Assembly: GCA_963921425.1 (NCBI GenBank)
Contig: OY992832.1
Span: 5,828,001 to 5,892,000 of the forward strand
DNA length: 64,000 bases
Origin: Dryas octopetala
Taxonomy: Eukaryota > Streptophyta > Magnoliopsida > Rosales > Rosaceae
Reading direction: 5' to 3'
The position numbers and the translations under genes were made by a program. This document shows, piece by piece, positions 48,731 to 60,594 of the stretch. Each line of letters begins with the position of its first letter. Within the stretch, counting starts at the first letter, position 1. A model generated the notes under the pieces. The model was not told the origin of the DNA. It ran no database searches and saw nothing but the letters and a program-made list of their open reading frames with translations.

Positions 48731-49800
48731 GAGTTACTGTTTGCACACCCTATTTTTTTATTTTTTTGCATATCCCACTTAAAAATAAAAAAATAAAAGA
48801 AAAAAGACCAAACATACCCTCCCTCTCTTTCCCACTCTCTCATTCCCTCACCCAACACACCCCTCCATTCAATTTAGACCCAAAAAAAAAAAAAAACACA
48901 AACCCAGCAGCCCCTCCCCTTCCCTCACCAGTCACCCCGACCATCTCCCTCCCCAGCCCAATCTATCTCATTCTCTCTCCTAAACCCACTATCTCTCTCG
49001 AACCAACTATCTCTCACCTCACTCTCCTCTCTCCCGAACCCACCCTCTCCCTCACTCTCTTTCTTTCTCCCGAGCCTCACTCTTCTTCCTTGACGCCGCC
49101 GGAAACGATGAACTCACCGGAGAAGATGGTGGCTGGTTCGATAGTAAAAAATTTTCTAGGTGGTGGCTGTTTCGGCACTGGCCCGCCGAACTAGCCACCA
49201 TCTGCATTTTTTTTTAAAAGTGGAGAGAGAGAAGAGAGGGGGAAAGGGATAGGGTGGTCACAGTCGGAGGGGCAGGGAGGGGGTGGGCTGGGGTTATTGT
49301 TGGAGCTGGACAGAGACAGAAAATAAGGGAGGGGGTGGTCGGTGAGGGAGGGAGGTATCGGGGTGAAGGAGAAGGGGTGGGTCGGGGTTGTTGTCGCCGG
49401 AGCTAGACAGAAACAAAGGGAGGGAGGGAGGTGGTCGGTGAAGGAGAAAGAGAGGATGGGAAGAGGTGGGCTGGGGTTGTTGTCGCAGAGCTGGACAGAA
49501 ACAAAGGGAGGGAAAGAGGTGCAAGGAGAAGGAGGAGATGGGAAAGGGTGGGCCGAGGTTGTTGTCGCCGGAGCTAGACAGAAACAGAGGGAGGTGGTCG
49601 GTGCAGGAAAAGGATGGGCTGTGTGTGTCAGTGTGTGGTTTTTTTTTTAATTTTTTTTTTATGGGGTGTGTTATGTTAAATTTGTTAAATGAATAAAATA
49701 GGGGCATTAGGGTAATTAGATGAGTGTGTTAAAAGAGTTTTAAATTTTAGAAGAAGATAGAGGGTGTAGAAAAAAAAAAAAAAAAGTGTGCAAATAGCAA

Positions 49801-49803
<3 letters not shown>
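48731..49803. mobile_element. Terminal-inverted-repeat element (~1.07 kb) with pyrimidine/purine-asymmetric arms
   Basis: The left end (GAGTTACTGTTTGCACACCC) matches the reverse complement of the right end (GTGTGCAAATAGCAACTC) with two changes. The left half is C/T-rich and the right half G/A-rich, so the whole element can fold into a long imperfect hairpin around 49100-49200. TA-repeat flanks on both sides could be the target duplication but are ambiguous. Frames inside are low-complexity and not genes. The structure is that of a non-autonomous Mutator-like element (inference). Confidence 0.65.
49282..49625. repeat. Degenerate tandem repeat (~83-94 bp, four units) inside the TIR element
   Basis: Units starting with GGG(C/T)(C/T)G(G/A)GGTT(A/G)TTG begin near 49285, 49379, 49469 and 49552. 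Each continues with a CGCCGGAGCTAGACAGAAAC-like core and a GGGAGGG stretch. Confidence 0.8.
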
Positions 49804-49839
<36 letters not shown>

Positions 49840-50403
49840 GTTTTCACCAACAAGCTAGCATCTACGCCTACTCCACGTTGATTTTTTGTCTTACAAAAGC
49901 AGCTGAGATTCAGTGCAATACGCATAACTTTCCTTTTACTATCTGAATGACTCAACACTGCCTAATTGCCTTTAAAGTGCCTCTGCTTCAATTCATTGAA
50001 TATCACATAATAAGTTTGATTCTCTACTACTATTTCAAAACAAAAAAAGGTTTGATTCTACCAAAATGTAAAGTATTTCGATTTTTTTTTTCGCTGTATA
50101 AGTTGTCAGTCCTATGTAATTTTGGATAGAACAAATTCTCTAAATTAAGAAAAATATTTGTGTGTCCGTATTGTGTAGGATACTAATATGGGTATGTAGA
50201 TCTCGCATCATATAAAAATGAGCTCATCGTATTTTTTTGTGAGTGTTTTTTGAAAAAGCGTTAGCCGTATGCAATAATTTTTCTTCAATGAAAATTGCAA
50301 TTTAACATTTTTATAAAAGTTTATATAAATTAATTTAGAGTTCTTTATTAATTACATTTTTATACTTCCCTGTAGGAAGTATTTTCATCATTCCATTACA
50401 TGG

Positions 50404-50465
<62 letters not shown>

Positions 50466-51660
50466 TAGTGTAACTGTCTAGTGTGGTTGGGTGGTTGGGC
50501 AAGGGGCAAGGGGCAAGGGGCAAGGGCCAAGGCAGGTTAGATTTTTGGTGAGTAGTGGTGACTCTTTAATAAGCAAACACTTGGTCCCATTGTCCACGTT
50601 GGGGGACGGAATAATTTACCATAAAGTTATACTAACTTGTCCCACACAAGATCTTCTCATTATTTGAGTATCATCCATATATAGAGTACTCATTCGTTCA
50701 TAGATAGACTAATGTTTTCTTAATTTCAATTCCAAATTAAGGACCAAAAGATTCATCACTGTGACTTTGATGAGCATACATCATCCCCAATTTTAAAATT
50801 TGATTAAATTATGTTTGAAATAATAAATCACATGGACTGGAGGCATAAGTTTGTGACTTTGTGTATTTCTATCTCTGCATCCTCACCTACTTGGATTATT
50901 CTAAGAGCTTTTATAATAATTAGGCACTTGTTAATTAGAATTATATTATATATAGCATATTAGCATGACATAATAATTTTTTATTTATTGACAATAGAGT
51001 GATGGTCTCATTGGACCCACCAAGCATTGAGTTACAATTAAATATGCATCTGTAAAGGGCACTGAAGTCACGTACAGAATATTTATGCTATTAGAAAATG
51101 TGTAACTTGTCAGGGGACCTGAACAATCAATCAATGAATATCAATCCCTGAGTATATAATCCGAACGATAAATAGCATTTGCATGTACGTGTAAAATTTT
51201 GGTTGCCGAGAAAGTTTTGTTTGCCTTTAGCACTCCACCATCTGGGGCAAAAAGCCTGAAACCAGCATAAAGGTTTTGATTAATTAATGTCAGGGCCAAA
51301 AAGAAAAAGTTAAAAATATTAAAACCCCATAAAATATCAACACTGAATTTGAGTCTTAATATTTGGATAATATTTTGTCCAAATATACCCTAAATTTCTT
51401 ATTAGAATGATAAGATAGATGAGATTTTGGGGTTTCGCTTTTATGAAGTTCATATTGCTAGCTGAATGTCACCAGATCTTGTGCATCATGGGTAAAATTA
51501 GATTGCACCTTAATTAAAGGGGTTGTTTCGACCACAATATATTGCCTTTATCACTATGCTTTGCAACTAATACTTCCAATAATGGAGACTCCTAAAAAAA
51601 TGATTTCACATATTCATATGCAACCATGACTAAATTAAAACTTCCATCAAAATGTTTCTT
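49804..51660. other. Gene-free AT-rich spacer with (GA)n tract
   Basis: No conserved frame. It contains a long GA microsatellite (50408-50462) and, just after it, a short GGGCAAGGGGCAAGG tandem run at 50499-50530. Confidence 0.45.
50408..50462. repeat. (GA)n microsatellite
   Basis: About 27 uninterrupted GA units. Confidence 0.97.
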
Positions 51661-51669
51661 AGGGAGTTT

Positions 51670-52145
51670 TTTTTATTTTTTATTGAAAGATACTTTTATT
51701 GAAGAAAACTAAACAAAGTTACAATAATATTGAAGTTGCCATATATATAGGAGCTCCTCCCCCTAACTAATAAAATCCCTACAATGTAAAATAAAATGGA
51801 CAAGAGCATTTGTCATCCCATTACAATTCGAGACACTTAATTATACAATAAACCTCGCACAATTGAATTCAAAACTCTCTTAACTTTCTTCAAAATGTGC
51901 CCATCAGGAATAAAATCCTCCTCCATCTTTTGAAATCATACGAACTCTAAGATAATAGAAGAAAAGCCAGCACCCAAGACAAATCGGATTCCATGCAAAA
52001 ACGTCAATATCTCTACTTGTTGGGAGGAAGGAATATGACCAAGAGGGAGGGCCATAACCACCATGTACAACCTCTTTGTGCGATCACAAACAATCATACC
52101 CAAACCACTCACCCCGAAAATGGGATCGAAAGCACCATTAGACTT
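51670..52145 (-). pseudogene. LINE-type RNase H-like domain remnant
   Basis: On the minus strand from about 52139 a frame reads NGAFDPIFGVSGLGMIVCDRTKR... and then QQVEILTFLHGIRFVLGAGFSSIILE before a TGA at 51936-51938. This has the layout of the RNase H-like (RVT_3) domain seen at the 3' end of plant LINEs: the acidic strand, G-GMI.D, A/V-E-A/I-...GI.F, and G.......LE. After a frameshift, similarity continues (EDFIPDGHILKKVKRVLNS) with a further stop. The 3' end is A-rich on the minus strand near 51670-51700. It is a dead fragment with no upstream reverse transcriptase in the window. Confidence 0.65.
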
Positions 52146-52199
52146 GAAAAAAACACTAATAAGAAACTAACCAGAGTTCAAATCTATAGATAAAAGGTC

Positions 52200-54115
52200 G
52201 GAGAAAAACTCTAAACAAGCTCTCTTTGAGAATAAGAAATGGGACTCAACAAATTAAATAAAACTAAAACTAACCCTTAATCAACAGGCCGCCGTAGACA
52301 CAAATTTTGGGGGTTTTTTCCACTCTAGTGGCTAAGGTTTTTTAAGTTAATTAGGATTTTTTTTTTTTTTTGTTAGGGAGTTAGGGTTATGTATAATTAA
52401 TCTCGTTTATTCACATAATTAAAATTAATATGAATAATTAAGTTAGCAACCAATTATTTAAGAGCCACTATATATACATAGATCGAATGGCAAACAAGTG
52501 GTACCTGTAAAGCCGGTGCCCAAACTTGAAGCAGCATTATATACAATGAAATTTATTAGGAACATAACCTGAGGGTCGGACCCATCTCCCTCTCAAAGAT
52601 GTCTCCACAATTTGCGTCATCCCCTCTTTTCAGTGCTTCGTTTTCTTTACTCTTGATTACACATCCGTATCATCATTGTAAAGGAATATATTGTTCTTTT
52701 TTTTTGCCCCCCATAAATTTTCTGAAAGAATTAATTTCAAGTATCCAAGCCCACACGGCGTTCATTGATCTTCATATCTCAATCTGCTGTTATTTATTAA
52801 TTCTCCACACACGGATCAGACTCTAATAAAAGACAAGTATAACTCATTATTCTGTGGTGAATGTCATGCGATGATTATTAGAATCCTAACTCGATATCTA
52901 CCCGAATTTTTCTAGGTTAATTTCAAATTTATGGCCACTAAAGGTAGTCATTATTGGCAATATAAAAGTACCCTATGAGTATTAGTTTGAGCTAAAAGAT
53001 AAGAATCTGAATTCTGTAACTACACGGGTTTAAGAAGAAATGACTTGTTAATTAATTAACGAATGAAGTTTTGGATCCAAGCATGTTGTCGTGGATATAT
53101 GCGTCTGAGTGTAATATGAATGTTCATTGCATGCAGCAAAAGCAGAAAGTCTTAATGTGTTGTCTTGGATATACGCACCTGAGGATTCAGACTCAACAAT
53201 TTCCAAATTCAACCAGTGAAAAAAAAAAGGGGTTACCTTTTACATATTTACTTTATTCTGAGGGTGAGCGTGCGTGCATGATGATCGATCATGAACATTT
53301 GTTATTACTCAAACACACCTCACATACAGTGTTGAAATTTGCAATGCACGATTTAAGGATATCTCTGATGTGCTCATTCAAATAAATCTCAAGAAAAGAT
53401 CGATAGAGACATTTACAATATTTCCAATTGCAACGCCCAAAGAAAAAAATTACACAAATTTCAAGGGGGAAAAAAACAGTGTCACCAATAAAATAGCTAG
53501 GGTTCGTATATACATTATTAGTCATTATAAGATAACTTTATTAGTGGGGTGAATAGATAGATCATGGATATTCATGGTGGTAATAATTTTTCACAATAAT
53601 AAACTACCTTTACCTCTTTAATAATCCCATATATAGCTATTACTTGTGCTCGGCTAAGTGCAACTACTGCTGTTAATTAAGGGTGGTAATCGAGTCATTT
53701 TATGTCTTATTCAATAAATTGTATTAATTATTTTGTGGTTATGTTAAATATTATAAGCCTAACTACTGCTGCTAGGCTGCTGCTACTATGATACTATCGA
53801 TACCAAATAGTTTTCACAATGGATTTACACTAGTGAATGAGTAAATTAAACGCTAGTTCTATTTTTTTTTTCCTTGGTGTATGAAGATGGTAAATTGGTA
53901 ATCATTGCATATATAGATGATCGATCATTAGATTACTATAGCTATATTTTGTTTTATTTGTTTTGGATGAGTACCATATTATATTATATTATATATATAT
54001 AATATGGATGAGTACCATATTATATTATATTATATATATATACACATACTATAGATTACATTAAAGAAAATAAAATATAGTTAGTGCTAATAGTGTCACA
54101 ATAAGAGAGAGAGAG
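52200..54115. other. Gene-free AT-rich spacer upstream of the ALOG gene
   Basis: Only short unrelated frames. A direct 41 bp duplication (53965-54005 and 54006-54046, starting GGATGAGTACC) sits in AT-rich DNA. No gene is seen. Confidence 0.45.
53965..54046. repeat. 41 bp tandem duplication
   Basis: Two adjacent near-identical copies starting GGATGAGTACC and followed by a TATTA-rich run. Confidence 0.85.
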
Positions 54116-54239
54116 TCATTGAGAGAGAGGAGAAAAAGAGGAACATAAAGCACCTTGCACAGGGCCCATGAGATGTCCCCTCCGAAGACCGAAGATGTGA
54201 TTTCCATCTTTTTTTCCTTGGTTGCTTTGCACACTACTA

Positions 54240-54244
<5 letters not shown>

Positions 54245-54286
<42 letters not shown>
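54245..54286. repeat. (CT)n microsatellite in the 5' leader/promoter of the ALOG gene
   Basis: About 21 CT units, 117 bases upstream of the ATG. Confidence 0.95.
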
Positions 54287-54288
<2 letters not shown>

Positions 54289-54402
54289 TCTTCCCCACCT
54301 CCTCATCCTGCTTCCATAGCCTTCCTCTTTTCCCCCCTTGTCACTTCTCCAATTCTTTACCCAAAATACACAGGAATTCCTCCACCACCATAATCACCAA
54401 TC

Positions 54403-54996
54403 ATGTCTGCTGCTGCTGACAGACGAAAAGATTCCGTAGCAGCAGTGGATCGTGAGGGTGCTGGGTCGTCCTCACGAGCCAGTGCTTCTGCACCCGATCA
54501 CCACCAACAACAACAACAACAACCTCCGCCGCCGCTGAGCCGGTACGAGTCCCAGAAGCGCCGAGACTGGAACACCTTCGGGCAGTACCTGAAGAACCAG
54601 AGTCCTCCGGTCTCGCTCTCTCAATGCAACTGCAACCACGTCCTCGAGTTCCTTCGCTACCTGGACCAATTCGGAAAGACCAAGGTCCACTTACACGGCT
54701 GCGTCTTCTTCGGACAACCCGACCCGCCCAACCCTTGCACGTGCCCGCTTCGGCAGGCGTGGGGCAGCCTGGACGCGTTGATCGGGCGCCTCCGTGCCGC
54801 GTACGAAGAGCACGGCGGGTCCCCGGAGACGAACCCTTTTGGGAATGGAGCTATTCGGGTGTACTTACGTGAAGTGAAGGAGTGTCAGGCTAAGGCCAGG
54901 GGGATTCCATACAAGAAGAAGAAGAAGAAGAGAAACGGTCAGCTTAAGGGAATTACCGACCAGGGGGCTAAGGCTTTCAAGCAGATCACGTCTTAA
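54403..54996 (+). CDS. LSH: ALOG domain protein, LIGHT-DEPENDENT SHORT HYPOCOTYLS-like
   Basis: A nuclear plant-specific DNA-binding/transcription factor of the ALOG (LSH/G1) family, which acts in organ boundaries and light-dependent growth. The single exon gives 197 residues; the start is the first ATG after the CT-rich leader. The N-terminal 45 residues are variable, with Ser/Ala, a polyQ run (35-40) and a Pro run. The ALOG domain (about 46-172) is complete: [25 protein letters not shown], then [22 protein letters not shown], the zinc-ribbon insert [18 protein letters not shown], and [50 protein letters not shown] lysine-rich nuclear localisation signal KKKKKKR (171-177) follows. The insert ligand candidates are C100, C112 and C114 with H97 or H99. 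The gene is isolated in a repeat-rich region; no neighbour suggests a partner. The exact LSH number is not assigned. Confidence 0.93.
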   Translation: MSAAADRRKDSVAAVDREGAGSSSRASASAPDHHQQQQQQPPPPLSRYESQKRRDWNTFGQYLKNQSPPVSLSQCNCNHVLEFLRYLDQFGKTKVHLHGCVFFGQPDPPNPCTCPLRQAWGSLDALIGRLRAAYEEHGGSPETNPFGNGAIRVYLREVKECQAKARGIPYKKKKKKRNGQLKGITDQGAKAFKQITS

Positions 54997-57900
54997 TTAA
55001 TTACTTGCTTTGCCTTCTTCGGATTATTAATGGTAATTTTTCTTACCCCACTGCTATACATCTATCTATCTATAGGGTATATAGCTAGCTACTGGCTACT
55101 GCTTTAATTTCAAACTGTTCCTTACAAAATATATGCTAGCTAGCTAGCTAGCTAGCTATAATAATTGAAGCTTCATATTAAACAGAAGAAATCAATTATT
55201 CAAAAAGGAGATTAGTTTTCAACATTAATTCTTCAAGTTGGAGTACGTTGATTCTGATTTTTAAACACGGAGGTCGATCTGGACCAATTCCATCAAAACG
55301 CTAACCCACAAAAACCCTAATTTGCATAATAATCAATTTTTTATTAATTAAACTGCAAGGATAACAGACGGGGAGTACATGAACATATCTATGACCCTCC
55401 CTATATACTTGATGCCATGATTACTTTCTCTCTCGTGATGATCAATCACGAAAAAACTCTGTTTCTGTTGTGTCCAAATTAAATATGTCTCACTTTACTT
55501 TTTGTTTGTTTTGGGTCTTTTGTGATTTTGTGCGATTTAGTGCTCCCCATGGCTGACCATATATATGTACGTGATATCTCATATCATATATGTATATACG
55601 TACTTTGCATGTGATGTAGTTGTATACTCTAGTCTGGACGTAAGAACTAACGTACCTATACATATTTGCTGCTTGCATATATATTCTCATTATTAAAAAC
55701 AGTATGATTATTCCCCATCAATCTCCATTTATATATATATATATGGATCGATGCATGCAACAATATTATATTCTAATACTTTTCTTGTGGTGGATCCAAT
55801 ACCATATATGTTATGTTTCACTTTGTTGGAATATATAGGATTTGGTTACTTGTTAATTAATTAAACAACGATTGGATTGCCTTTCTTAGATTGCTAGCTA
55901 GCTTAAATAAAATCACCAATGCACCCTAATATCTCTGTGATCTTATAAACATATATATGAACTACTGTATCTAGTGTGTTTTGTATATAGATAGGGCTGT
56001 AAAGTGTGTTTGACTTATCTTGATTTTATTGTATTACATACACGATTAGGATTCTATGTCATTAAAAAACCAATTAATTAAGTAGCTAGTTTTGTTGCTT
56101 AATTATGCATTAATCTTAGAATATTAGGATTTGATTCCATGCATCTTCAACTATGAGAAGTGAAAACTGGAATTTGGAGTAGACAAATTAAATGAATTCT
56201 GATCAAAATTAATGAGAAATTAATTAAGTGACATCGATCAAGCTGCTATGGCTAGCTCTTATAATTAACTATTGAAGTGAAATGCAACCTTCATTTACCG
56301 ATTCAAATTTCAAAATTCGAGGCTCTAAGTTGAAACTCTCATAAATGATGAATAAGGTGTGAGTTTTCCCTACTGATTACCTTCAACTTTCAATGTCGTT
56401 CTTTAATTCATACTCCACTATACATACATCATATTTAGGTATATATAATAGTTTAGTTTTGTAAATAAACTACTCTAGGCTAACATATATTCAAGCATAT
56501 AACACACATTTTTCACATGTTTATTGAACCCTAATTAAGTACGTTTCTTTTATAAATGAAAGGAATGCATTACATGGCCATAAATGAACCCTAAATGTCT
56601 ATATGTCTTATTAACTCTAAAATTAACCGTACGTTAGCATTCCTTTCTTAGTTTTCTAATTCTACATACATCACAAACTCTAAAATTAACCATATGTTAA
56701 TTAAGATTCCTTAATTTCTTAGTTTTAAAATTCCACATACGCCATCTTCACTTTGATTTTCAACTATAATAACTTTAGATATAGTACATCATATGATCCT
56801 CTAATTTCCTAATTCCAATTCATCTAGTTTCAATAATTCTACATCGTCACTCTCATCATATTCAGTTCGGTTTTCAACTATTATAATAACTTTAGGTATT
56901 GTACATCCTATATATGATCCTCTAATTTTTTGATTCCAATTTATCTAGCCCCAATCTAATTGTAGTTCTAATCAAGGATCGTCTGACAAGGAATGTGATT
57001 TTTCACTCGAATACGGTAGATATCACCAAAATTTACCTCATTTGAGTTTTATTTCAAATATTTTAGCCATATTTGGGTTACAATACTTTTAATTACTACC
57101 TCTACATATGTAGTTCTTCAAGATTAGGTGATCATCCGTGTTGAAAATCTCAGTAATTCTTTCTTTATTTTTGCATGGTCAGATCGTTAGGACTCACGTT
57201 AAAAAAAAATAGTCATCGTTTGATCTTTTGGGCGTTGATCATGTGCTTAATTATATCCTACATATATCATGTTGTATACAAGTTTACAAATTAAGATTTA
57301 GTTTTAAACCTAAATACAAGATCAACACTACAAATATCAATATCAATGAGAAAGTAAGAAACCCAAAATTAGGACATGATATTTATACAAAATCTAGATC
57401 TTCTACTTGTTTTTGCTTGACTTAATTTTAATCTTAACTATGTATTTATTATCTAATCCTCATGATATATATACCATCTTTACTACTTTGGCAGTCCATT
57501 GACAATTGTTTGATGAAACCTGTACGTGTAATTGGAAGCAAAAATTATAGAAGTAATATTTCTTTATTTCAGATATATGTACGTACAAATGATCCTTTAA
57601 ACATGCTACATATTTAACCAGCGTACTAAATTTTTCTGAAATTTAACGAATACATTGTTGCACTTTTGAATGTACATGTCCTTTGCAGGCCGGATCACAC
57701 AACAGGTGATTTGGATCTGGGGTCGATATTGAAAAGGCGCATGGGAAAAACCTCATCTCTGAAAATAGTAGTATATATATATATATGTTATATATGAGCC
57801 TAGCTAGTTCTAAATAATGTTTACTACATCAAGCTAGCTATCTCAATATGGTTTGTATTTTAATTAACTGGTAGCAACTAAATCAACACCTTGTAAGTTT

Positions 57901-58400
57901 TAGTTATTACATCATATATATCTGGCCTAGACTTTTTGAATATTGTAGCAAATTAAACTAGTCATTATACACACATATATATGCCTAGCTAGCTCTCTCT
58001 TCATAAGTACTATTCAAGCAATCTGATAGAATTTATATAAAGTAGTACATGTATATATATGTGTGTATATGTATATAACTATAACTATATAAGGCAAACT
58101 ACCTATGATATAATTTTCCTTTTTTGATGCGATCGATTGGATAATAAGCTTCCACTGGATACTAAGGTTCCACTGGGTGATAAGCTTCCATAGCAATGCC
58201 ACAGAGTCCCTCTTTGACATGGTTATTATTCTGTCTGCCAATTTGAATAGAATTGCAGATTTGTATATATGATTGGCAAAATTAAAACTATAGGTATATG
58301 ATATATCTCAAGTAGAAAATAATATAAATTATAGGGACCAAAAACATAATTACTGGGGCAATGATTATTATCGCTCCAAGAGAAGAAGACGGAAGGCAAA
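54997..58400. other. Long AT-rich gene-free region downstream of the ALOG gene
   Basis: The ALOG 3' UTR, then more than 3 kb of AT-rich DNA with TAGC-repeat (55136-55160, CTAGCTAGCTAG) and TATA-type runs. A loosely repeated block occurs at about 56630-56940, with 'TTCCTAATTCCAATTYATCTAG' near 56805 and again near 56920. No conserved frame. Confidence 0.45.
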
Positions 58401-58407
58401 GGCATTG

Positions 58408-59726
58408 TTTTCTGATAGGGGTGTGTTTCGGCCGGATCGGATCGGAAATAGGGTGTTCCAATTCCAATCCAAAAAATTTTGGAATGGAATTTATGTTCCA
58501 ATTTCCATTCCAAAAAATCGGAATTTCAACATCTCATTCCGATTCGGAATTTTCGGATTTTTCGGAATTTTCAGAATTTTTTGGAATATAACATTTTCGG
58601 AACTTTCGGATAAACATTTGAAATTTTCGAATAAAAAATCGGAATTTTTCACATTTTCATAATATTTTTTAGAACATGTTCGGATTTTGTTTAGAATAAT
58701 GATGAAATTAACAAACAAAAAATGTTAAAAGACAATAGATTATGATGCATTTCAATATTTATATTAAAATGTAATTAAAATATATGTCCAATTTAAAAAG
58801 AAAATTCAAAATATTAATTTAAATAACATTTAGAACCATACCATCCCATACCATTACTATAAAAAAAAATCTAGAAAAGAAGGGAAAAAAAAAAAAGATG
58901 CAATCTAGCAAGGTTTTCATTGCTAGATTATGTATGTTATAAGAGAAATAAATTATGTATGATATATATATTGTGTATGTTTAATGGTATATATTATATA
59001 TTATAACATACATAATATATAAGAGAAATAAATGTCACTATGAATGTATAATAGGCTTAATAGCACATATCTTAGAGGTGGGGGATTAATCTTTAGAACT
59101 CATCCAACATTGTTAGAATAAATGTCACTTGTAGATACATGTTACTCACACACACACACATATATATATATATGTGTATATAAATACATGTTACTCAAAT
59201 AATATATATCATGTTTGAAATTTTGAATATAATAAGCTTAAATATTTAGTAATTAGTAATTACAATTGGTGGGATATTCCAGTTGGAACAACTGTAGAAT
59301 TGCCTCATATCTTCAATTCCCCTCCCTAATAAAAAAAAAATAATTACATGTACGGAAAAATATGGGTGTTTGTGTTACCAACTTACCATTTATGTTATTA
59401 TGATACATTTATATTTATAATTACATATGTTTATATTAATATATAGTATTAGTCATCTTTTTAAAAATATATGTTATATGTATCATACTAAATAAATGAT
59501 AAAATATATAATATGAAATAAATTGGCATAATTTCGGAAATATCGGATCGAAATGCCATCGGAACATTTCAGAATTTTTTGGATCGGAATCGGAATTTAC
59601 ATAAACATTCCAATTCCAATCCAATTTTTTTTCGGAATTTTCGGATTCGGAATAAAAATGGAAATTTTCGGATAGAAATCGGTCGGATTCGGATTTTCCA
59701 ATCCAAATCACACCCCTATTTTCTGA
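58408..59726. mobile_element. hAT-like non-autonomous DNA transposon with perfect 8 bp TSD
   Basis: The body is 58416-59718 (1303 bp). It begins TAGGGGTGTG and ends CACACCCCTA. TTTTCTGA flanks it on both sides (58408-58415 and 59719-59726). The 8 bp duplication and the (T/C)AGGGGTGT terminus are typical of plant hAT elements. Subterminal regions of about 250 and 200 bp are dense in GGAATTTTCGG and TCCAATTCCAATCC-type motifs in both orientations. The centre is AT-rich with no coding frame, so it needs a transposase in trans. Confidence 0.9.
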
Positions 59727-60011
59727 AGAATGAAACTGGATACTTTTTTTGGACCAAAAAAATTTGCGGTTTTCGTTTTTCTTTTTATACTTGGGTTTTA
59801 TTTTTTTGGGCTAATTAAAAATAAATCAATAAAACTTTTCAAAATTACAGATTAATTAATGTATTTTTTCATATTTTTATTTTAGTCACTATTGTCCAAA
59901 ATGATAAATTACAATAGATCAATAAGCATACATTACTATATAAATTTATATTTGTATTAGGTTTGTGTTTGACTACTACGCAGCAAAACAACTTAAAGCA
60001 AGAAAAAAAGG

Positions 60012-60453
60012 TTTGGGCGACGAACCTAGTTCCTCTCCCAAAGTCGGATTTCATCGCCCAAAAGTTTGGGCGACGAACTCAGTTCGTCGAGAGTTTAGCC
60101 GCCCAAGAGTTTGGGTGAAGAACCAGTAACTTTCGTCGCCCAAAGACAGCTTGGCCAACGGATTTTTTTCGTCTCCTAAATCATATTATTCGTCGCCCAA
60201 AGCATGTTTGGGCGACGAATAATTTCTTCACTCAAGGCTTATTTTGGGCGACGAATAAGACATTTCATCGCCCAAAGAAGGTTTGAGCGACGAATATATT
60301 CGTCGCCTAAACATGCTTCGGGGGAGGAATAATTAATTTCCTCTCCAGAACATATATTTCGTCGCTTAAACATGATTTGGGCGAGGAATAGTTATGTTCG
60401 TCGCCCAAATCATGTTTAAGCGACAAAGGTGTTCATCGCCTAAACATATTTTT
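60012..60453. repeat. Left subterminal array of TTTGGGCGACGAA motifs in alternating orientation
   Basis: About sixteen variants of TTTGGGCGACGAA and its reverse complement TTCGTCGCCCAAA alternate at 15-35 base intervals. Common changes are GGGCGAGGAA and GAGCGACGAA. Confidence 0.9.
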
Positions 60454-60594
60454 TTTTTTAATTTTTTTTATTTAGATTATATATTTGAATTTAATATTTA
60501 AAAAAAAATCTTTATTCAAAACTATATAAAACAAAATTAATAAATTTATATATCAAAATATCCATACAAAGTAGTAATAACTGTAATGATCAAT

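Noticed and set aside
49294-49707. Pro/Ser/His-rich minus-strand protein
   Set aside because: It is produced by the low-complexity GA-rich tandem repeat in the inverted-repeat element. There is no conserved domain.
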